Source: Litorivivens lipolytica
GTDB taxonomy: Bacteria; Pseudomonadota; Gammaproteobacteria; Pseudomonadales; Spongiibacteraceae
DNA: 64,000 bases
Assembly (NCBI RefSeq): GCF_014191715.1
Contig: NZ_JACHWY010000004.1
Span: 20,271 to 84,270, forward strand
Reading direction: 5' to 3'
Positions 59,221 to 64,000 of the stretch are shown in pieces (within the stretch, counting starts at the first letter, position 1; the number at the start of each line of letters is the position of its first letter). Under the pieces are notes generated by a model, which made no database searches, was not told where the DNA came from, and worked only from the letters and a program-made list of their open reading frames with translations. The position numbers and the translations under genes were made by a program.

Positions 59221-59604
59221 TCAGCCACCATCACCCGGATAAGGCGTTTGAATAGTCAGATCATCTTTATGCGTCAGAGGTGCATGGTAGTAGACGTAGT
59301 TTTCGACCATCTGGGAGCTATTCTCACTCACGCGCTCAAAAATGTTGCTGCCAACCTGGTAACCGGTATAACTGATGCAATCCGGATGGCTTACGATCGA
59401 GCATGGCAGAACTGGTTGCTCATTATCGTAGGGGCCGTGGTAATGGCCAACCCCAAACTCCAAGCCAATTTCATGGGCCTGCTTGTTGGTGTGGTTCTGC
59501 GCCAGGGTCTCTGCAAGCGCCAGGGTCTCTGCAAGCGTCAGGTCATAGGCAGAAGTCGGTCCGGCGAGAATAAAGGCGGCAACAGTGGTCACCAGTCGTT
59601 TCAT
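59221..59604 (-). CDS. Exported protein with a duplicated LALAET segment
   Basis: ATG 59604 follows AAAGGAAAATTGC and opens a signal peptide (LVTTVAAFILAGPTSAYDL). The first mature residues contain a short duplication (LAETLALAETLAQ) caused by an 18-base tandem repeat. The C-terminal part has two cysteines and a histidine-rich FGVGHYHGPYDNE. Function unknown. Confidence 0.6.
   Translation of the reverse strand: MKRLVTTVAAFILAGPTSAYDLTLAETLALAETLAQNHTNKQAHEIGLEFGVGHYHGPYDNEQPVLPCSIVSHPDCISYTGYQVGSNIFERVSENSSQMVENYVYYHAPLTHKDDLTIQTPYPGDGG
59503..59538. repeat. 18-bp tandem repeat inside a CDS
   Basis: CAGGGTCTCTGCAAGCGC occurs twice in a row (second copy one base different), encoding the repeated LAETLA unit; it suggests slippage. 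Confidence 0.75.
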
Positions 59605-59955
59605 GCAATTTTCCTTTTTCTTCATTGGCAGTGTTATTAGTCGATGATTCGCGCTGTATCGACAGCGTTTGCGAGGCGACAATTATTCAGGTCGCGCACC
59701 CTATGTCAAACGGAGTAATGCGCAAATCTCCAACAACGTAGTTCTCAGTTAATTATCTCCACGCTAGAATATTTGCAACACAGGCGAACCCTAACGCTCA
59801 CGTCTTTTTACTGCGCTTAAAGATGTCAATCTCACCGAAAATCTACGTAACAGCAGTGCGGTATAAAAATACCGGGCAAGCGTTTGCGCTTCGATCGCAT
59901 TTCTAATTCAATATAGTCAGTGACCTAGTCTATCGGTTGGCTAAAGGAGGATATT

Positions 59956-60300
59956 GTGGTGAGAACTTTCTTTCTGATACTAGTTTTATGTCTGCCAACA
60001 ATCGGCCATGCCGATGTATATATAGATCCTGCTTTCACCAGTGGGAATCGCTATCAGTCGCTGACGAGCGCCGAGCAGATGGGATACGTCGCAGGTGTTG
60101 TAGACGGACTGAAGCTGGCCCCCACGCTTTCAGCGGACAAAGCCGACATGAATTGGTTTCGGACTTGTATCGACGACATGGTAGCCACCCAGATCAAAGC
60201 TATCGTCGACAAATTTCTCGCCGAGAACCCAGCTCGCTGGCATCAAGGGATGCATACAACGATATATGCATCCCTAGTGGGCGTGTGCCCAAGAAGCTAA
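59956..60300 (+). CDS. Rap1a/Tai-like exported protein, 114 aa
   Basis: GTG start with AAAGGAGGATATT. A signal peptide ends at HADV, followed by LTSAEQMGYVAGVVDGLKLA, WFRTCIDDMVATQIKAIVDK and a final CP pair (SLVGVCPRS), the pattern of Rap1a/Tai immunity-family proteins (two conserved cysteines, mainly helical). Those proteins neutralise periplasmic cell-wall-cutting effectors of type VI systems; no effector is visible here. The function of this copy is inferred. Confidence 0.65.
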   Translation: MVRTFFLILVLCLPTIGHADVYIDPAFTSGNRYQSLTSAEQMGYVAGVVDGLKLAPTLSADKADMNWFRTCIDDMVATQIKAIVDKFLAENPARWHQGMHTTIYASLVGVCPRS

Positions 60301-60367
60301 TGACCGAACAAGTGCTCGTCTTTCTTAAGATTTCGACAGCTTATAAGGAAATAGCACCGGTACTGTA

Positions 60368-61117
60368 TCAATCAATGTGATACCCCAGGTACATATCTTC
60401 AGGGTAGTCACCATGATCATCAGGGTCATAGTAATCTCGCTCTGCCTTTAGTCGCCTACGCTCGGCATCTCTTACCTGACCTTGTCTTCTTAGCATCTCG
60501 TTTCTCTTGTCTTTCGACCCCTGTGCTTCGAAATAGCGATCAAGGTCACTTTCGTTATTGATAAAACTTTCGGAAAAACGTAGTAAACCCTCGAAAAGGT
60601 TGAACGTGGTGTGAGCTAGATAATGCGCAACTGCCTTTTCAATATCTGAGGATCGTTGGTGAAAGCTATAAGGTTTTAGTTCTTCGATATCGTTGCTACG
60701 GATCATTTCGATGTCTATGCCATTTTTCCTTATAAAGATGTAAGCGACTCTGGACTGATTGGCTTTGCCGAATACGGCTCGATATTGTCGACGCTTTGTC
60801 TTCATAGGGACCCATCCGTGCGCTCTCAATTCTTTACTAAAGGCTTCTGGGCTTGATAAGCCATAGGTAGTAGGCGCGCCATCAGGAACAATATATTGAC
60901 CAACTGCATTCTGGCTAGCTTCCTCAAGCAGGCACTCAATCCTAGCTTTGCAGTCCCAGTTCAAATACTCAATGCTACGAACCGATGCGTACCTAAGCTT
61001 TCCATCCGCTCTGCGAATTATGACACTATCTCCGGGCCTAATATCAGTTCGGAAACACTCCACTGGATACTCGTCGCTTGAGCCATCAAAGCCCACAAAT
61101 GCAATTATGTAACTCAT
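60368..61117 (-). CDS. Hypothetical protein, 249 aa
   Basis: N-terminal beta-rich segment (SYIIAFVGFDGSSDEYPVEC, IRPGDSVIIRRADGKLRYA), a middle with mixed fold and a highly charged C-terminus ending DYPEDMYLGYHID. No membrane segment. It is preceded by AAGTAAGGTATC. No family recognised. Confidence 0.6.
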   Translation of the reverse strand: MSYIIAFVGFDGSSDEYPVECFRTDIRPGDSVIIRRADGKLRYASVRSIEYLNWDCKARIECLLEEASQNAVGQYIVPDGAPTTYGLSSPEAFSKELRAHGWVPMKTKRRQYRAVFGKANQSRVAYIFIRKNGIDIEMIRSNDIEELKPYSFHQRSSDIEKAVAHYLAHTTFNLFEGLLRFSESFINNESDLDRYFEAQGSKDKRNEMLRRQGQVRDAERRRLKAERDYYDPDDHGDYPEDMYLGYHID

Positions 61118-61349
61118 AGATACCTTACTTTTCCGTGGCTCAATGTTTTTTTAAAGAATCACGTAGCGGTTAGGCATAATTACGCCAGTTTATTTAGCAT
61201 GCGTCTCACTCAAAGACCATCTGCTCTTTACCCTGCGACCCTAATGCCAGCTGCTCCTCTGCCAATGATGCAACCACATATACAAGAGACGCCCACTGCA
61301 CCAGCATCCGATAGCTGCTGGCCAACTCGTTCCACCCTCGGTCCCTGCT

Positions 61350-61838
61350 TCAGCTTTGTATGGCCTGTTCAAGCTCCTCCCATAGCGGCTCACACAGCCC
61401 TGGACGATAGAGCGACTGACGGAAGACTTCGTGCTCTTTCTGGTACATCGCCAATTTGTCCAACCGGTGCATTTCGTGGCAAGCCTGAACATTCGCCAAA
61501 CGATCTGCCACCTTTACTACCAAGGCTATTTGGAGTTCCTCCTTAACCCGCGCCATCTTTTGATACGTCTTTATTTTTCGTAGAGCGCGGTTCTCCCCTT
61601 CCTCGTCCGAAAGTATTTCAACAGCGTCGGCAACGAGCTTGCCGTAAAGCCTCTCAACCTGTGTGATAGTGACCCCAGTGTCTTCCACAACGTCGTGCAG
61701 GTAACCAATGACCTGCGCCTGCTCACCGTAGGGTTCAAGTAGGCCTACCACCGCATCGAGGTGGGTGTGGTAAGGAAGGTCCCCGTATAGCTGGTTGCCA
61801 TGAGCAGCAACCGCAAATGAACGCGCTTTATCAATCAT
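61350..61838 (-). CDS. Small alarmone-hydrolase-like HD protein
   Basis: The HD pattern of MESH1/SpoT-type ppGpp hydrolases is present: AHGNQLYGDLPYHTHLDAVV (first H), GYLHDVVEDTGVTI (HD plus ED) and LVVKVADRLANVQACHEM (final D with RLANV). 162 residues, close to the single-domain hydrolases, without a synthetase domain. It should remove the 3'-pyrophosphate of ppGpp-like nucleotides. A conserved D in the middle is slightly shifted. Alternatively a broader HD phosphohydrolase. Confidence 0.78.
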   Translation of the reverse strand: MIDKARSFAVAAHGNQLYGDLPYHTHLDAVVGLLEPYGEQAQVIGYLHDVVEDTGVTITQVERLYGKLVADAVEILSDEEGENRALRKIKTYQKMARVKEELQIALVVKVADRLANVQACHEMHRLDKLAMYQKEHEVFRQSLYRPGLCEPLWEELEQAIQS

Positions 61839-61899
61839 GAATATCTATCCGTAGTACCCATCGCGTAAGTTTCTTAGCGGCCGCCCGGGGCCCTACTGG

Positions 61900-62106
61900 T
61901 CACCTGAATTTAACGACCATATCTTTGCGGGTTCGCACAAAGGCCGATATACGTGGCCATTGCTCCTCCGTAATATCGAGCTCGCCAGCGCGGTACCGAT
62001 CTTCCATCTCGCTCACAATCTCGTTGAGCTCTCGCAACGTATCGCAGTTAGCTATCTCCGATAATAGCTCGTCGATGCTGCCCAATCTCCCTGCTTCCGC
62101 TGTCAT
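61900..62106 (-). CDS. Small acidic helical protein, 68 aa
   Basis: Soluble and acidic (DELLSEIANCDTLRELNEIV), with a basic end. No signal or membrane segment. Located upstream of the HD gene by about 60 bases and just after 62117-62419. Function unknown. Confidence 0.55.
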   Translation of the reverse strand: MTAEAGRLGSIDELLSEIANCDTLRELNEIVSEMEDRYRAGELDITEEQWPRISAFVRTRKDMVVKFR

Positions 62107-62116
62107 CTATCAGTAC

Positions 62117-62419
62117 CTACTCTTTAACTTCTTTCTTGGCGAGCTTGGTGTGGGTCGCAATCAGAAGACATCCTGCCACCAAATCAATACCTGCCCAGAT
62201 GTCCTTGGGAAGGTGCACCGGGATAAACGGATTGAACAAGATCGCAACCAGCCCAAATACCCAAGGCAGTACCGGTTCCTTTTGCTCGTGTAAGACGAAA
62301 GCCCCCCAAACAAAGACAATCGTCGCGACTATTCGCAGGAACGTGTAGTACCCGTAAGGTAGAGGCATGAATCCGAGCAGCAATAATCCCGCAGCAATAA
62401 AGATGACTGGCAATGGCAT
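62117..62419 (-). CDS. Small membrane protein (DUF6804-like), 100 aa
   Basis: Three or four hydrophobic helices (FIAAGLLLLGFMPLPYGYYT, IVATIVFVWGAFVL, LPWVFGLVAILFNPF) and a lysine-rich C-terminus. The pattern LPYGYYTFLRIV and AILFNPFIPVHL are typical of a widespread small membrane family that I recall as DUF6804. Its start coincides with the stop of 62419-62604 (1-base overlap). Confidence 0.65.
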   Translation of the reverse strand: MPLPVIFIAAGLLLLGFMPLPYGYYTFLRIVATIVFVWGAFVLHEQKEPVLPWVFGLVAILFNPFIPVHLPKDIWAGIDLVAGCLLIATHTKLAKKEVKE

Positions 62420-62604
62420 CAGATGCGGGCCTCACCGGTGCGCATCATCAGAAAAATGCCTGACACGATATAGCCGAAGATGGCAAAGCCGAACGCCACT
62501 GGGATCGAGATATCGAATACAAACATGGTGATGAACGCACCCAGACCGAATGCAGATCCGAGCAGCATCATCCGCTTTGTTTGGCTGTTACTTTTTGACA
62601 TCAA
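62419..62604 (-). CDS. Small membrane protein, 61 aa
   Basis: Two helices (MLLGSAFGLGAFITMFVF, PVAFGFAIFGYIVSGIFLM) after a polar, basic N-terminus. Coupled to the DUF6804-like gene by stop/start overlap. Confidence 0.6.
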   Translation of the reverse strand: MMSKSNSQTKRMMLLGSAFGLGAFITMFVFDISIPVAFGFAIFGYIVSGIFLMMRTGEARI

Positions 62605-62840
62605 AACCTCGCGCTTTGGATACTATTAATGCGTGTTTTTCGCGCTTTTCTCATGCGTTTAAATGCTACCATGAAACTGCGTTTTTATTGACCCAATAAC
62701 GGATTCCCATGCTGGGAAATGTGTTGACCACGTGTAGTTAACGGCTTCTTATTTTTTGTAATTTTAGGGAGGCGCCTTGCATGTCTTCGCTACCCAGTAA
62801 AATAACAAGCAACACCCTTCTATAACTAACGAGGCCCGCC

Positions 62841-63794
62841 TTGCGCATGCAAACTGTTCTACGTGTACTTTGTGGCATTGTCCTGTCATTCACCGCAATC
62901 ACCTCACTCGCCCAACCCACATCGTTCAGCGATTCGAAGTATGAGGCACGTACCTACGTATACTCTGACCGCAACGACGACGGCGACTTCTACTGCGGCT
63001 GCAACTGGCGCTGGGTAGGCCGGTCCGGCGGACGTACCGAGCTGGACTCATGCGGCTACAAAGTGCGTGCCCAGGCTACCCGGGCTGCGAGAACTGAGTG
63101 GGAGCATGTCGTACCGGCGTGGGTTATGGGCCATCAGCGCCAATGCTGGCAGTCCGGCGGACGGAAAAACTGCACTGCTAATGACCCTGTATTCGAGATA
63201 ATGGAAGCCGACCTGCACAACTTGGTCCCCGCCGTCGGCGAAGTAAACGGTGATCGCTCCAACTACAGCATGGCCGAGATACCCGACGCCGCACCTCAGT
63301 ATGGCGCCTGTGACGCCGAAACTGACTTCAAAGGCCGAAAGTTCGAGCCTCGCGACGAAGTGAAAGGACAAGTTGCCCGCATCTATTTCTATATGGCAGA
63401 TCGATACAACCTCCGCCTCTCAAAGAAAGATCAGCGCCTTTTCATGGCATGGGACCGGATGTATCCAGTTACTGCGTGGGAGCGAGAACGTGATCGCCGA
63501 GTGGCGCGTCGAATGGGACACTCGAACCCCTTTGTCACTGGAGAGCGAAGATGGTCGATTGGCTACAAGCCTTCTGGCGACGGATTGGGTAACTTCACCG
63601 TCGCAAACGTGAGCAACGCCGGCCATGACTACGGAAAAGAAGGATCGGTGAGGGGCAACCGCAATAGTAAAGTCTATCACTTGCCCGAAGGATGCCCCAG
63701 CTACGATCGCGTGAGCCATAAAAACCGTGTAACTTTTTCATCTGAGGCAGACGCAATTTCTGCAGGATTTAGAAAAGCTGGCAATTGCCGATGA
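62841..63794 (+). CDS. endA: Secreted endonuclease I (EndA/Dns family) with C-terminal add-on
   Basis: Signal peptide then the endonuclease I core: TEWEHVVPAWVMGHQRQCW (EHVVPA, catalytic histidine region), DPVFEIMEADLHNLVPAVGE then VNGDRSNYSMA (the conserved HNLVP...NGDRSN), and paired cysteines. TTG 62841 has GAGG at 7-base spacing; ATG 62847 is the alternative. The last 50 residues (VYHLPEGCPSYDRVSHKNRV) resemble a small metal-binding Ada-like add-on not present in E. coli EndA. Periplasmic or extracellular DNA cutting. Confidence 0.88.
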   Translation: MRMQTVLRVLCGIVLSFTAITSLAQPTSFSDSKYEARTYVYSDRNDDGDFYCGCNWRWVGRSGGRTELDSCGYKVRAQATRAARTEWEHVVPAWVMGHQRQCWQSGGRKNCTANDPVFEIMEADLHNLVPAVGEVNGDRSNYSMAEIPDAAPQYGACDAETDFKGRKFEPRDEVKGQVARIYFYMADRYNLRLSKKDQRLFMAWDRMYPVTAWERERDRRVARRMGHSNPFVTGERRWSIGYKPSGDGLGNFTVANVSNAGHDYGKEGSVRGNRNSKVYHLPEGCPSYDRVSHKNRVTFSSEADAISAGFRKAGNCR

Positions 63795-63831
63795 AGAACG
63801 CAAAATAGACAATAAGTATAGGAAGGGAATC

Positions 63832-63936
63832 ATGAGAGTTATCAGCTCGTTAGTCATCGCGATGTGTATCGATAACGCGCAGGCAGCTGTTTATAAATGT
63901 GAAACTGTTGAATTGCATCCAAAACTGACCCACTAA
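63832..63936 (+). pseudogene. Truncated DUF4124-like exported protein
   Basis: A signal peptide (MRVISSLVIAMCIDNAQAAV) and YKCET are the usual start of DUF4124 proteins; the reading frame then changes character at HPKLTH and stops, coinciding with a repeated TGACCCAC motif. The rest of the gene is missing. Confidence 0.6.
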
Positions 63937-64000
63937 TCCCCTAGATTTGCATCGAATATTGACCCACGTATAAACCCTCCCTGCCGATTATTTGAGCAGG
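63915..64000. mobile_element. Possible IS21-type end, partial
   Basis: TGACCCAC occurs at 63926-63933 and 63960-63967, and the DUF4124-like gene breaks just before. IS21-family ends carry repeated short motifs of this kind. The element continues past the window, so the family is not certain. Confidence 0.4.

Noticed and set aside
61199..61546. Plus-strand proline-rich frame
   Set aside because: Antisense to the HD-domain gene, with no ribosome-binding site.
1..64000. tRNA or rRNA genes
   Set aside because: No cloverleaf-like or rRNA-like conserved segments were recognised by eye; a dedicated scan would be decisive.

Overview
The window looks like accessory DNA, most likely part of a large plasmid or integrated conjugative-type element, from a gammaproteobacterium. 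The evidence is the gene mix: the C-terminal part of a ParA-type partition ATPase at the left edge, a KfrA-type plasmid coiled-coil protein, an intact tyrosine recombinase, an FlhD/FlhC-like activator pair, several toxin-antitoxin modules, two IS200/IS605-type elements and many lipoproteins and small membrane proteins. I see no rRNA, tRNA, ribosomal protein, core metabolic operon, replication initiator or conjugation machinery. Genus-level assignment is not possible from sequence reading alone.

Layout. 0-4.2 kb: ParA fragment, a lipoprotein, a DUF805 membrane protein and orphan genes with long gene-poor spacers. 4.6-13.4 kb: a run of minus-strand genes with a class II Fic protein preceded by two tracts of 12-bp repeats, a DUF5983-like protein, a RES-Xre toxin-antitoxin pair, a frameshifted gene and small proteins ending in a large lipoprotein. 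13.4-21.6 kb: a block marked by a dispersed palindrome (TTGCGCATGCGCAA), with YfbR-type 5'-deoxynucleotidase between two paralogous small genes, a zinc-ribbon gene with an in-frame TAA, a three-gene membrane/UPF0174-like operon and the FlhD/FlhC-like pair. 21.9-30.3 kb: a winged-helix regulator, KfrA divergent from a recombinase, a VapB antitoxin whose VapC toxin is almost deleted, a decayed integrase, a Phd-PIN toxin-antitoxin cassette between imperfect direct repeats, and an Abi-like HEPN protein.

30.8-45 kb: a zincin lipoprotein; an overlapping minus-strand operon with a TerB-like/BRCT protein and a voltage-gated potassium-channel-like protein; an IS605-type element; a DEDD exonuclease; a CsrA-family protein with an unusual insertion; a GYF-RDD membrane protein; a UvrD-family helicase; a remnant of a second channel gene; a possibly leaderless gene; a UDG-like protein. 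45.1-54 kb: a CoiA-like gene split by a TnpB-only element, then a group with DUF4236, two HNH nucleases, a DnaJ-domain protein and an Mrr-type nuclease. 54.4-64 kb: repeats, an excisionase-like/PIN toxin-antitoxin pair with tandem operators, a beta-barrel protein, secreted proteins, a Rap1a/Tai-like protein, a small alarmone-hydrolase-like HD protein, a secreted endonuclease I, and a truncated DUF4124-like gene running into what looks like an insertion-sequence end.

The region combines maintenance (ParA, KfrA, recombinase, toxin-antitoxins), possible control of transfer (FlhDC-like pair) and candidate defence or stress functions (Fic, RES, PIN, Abi, channel/BRCT, HNH, Mrr, TnpB, helicase), with clear signs of recombination and gene decay. 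All calls come from reading the sequence; family names are from recognised motifs, not database searches.
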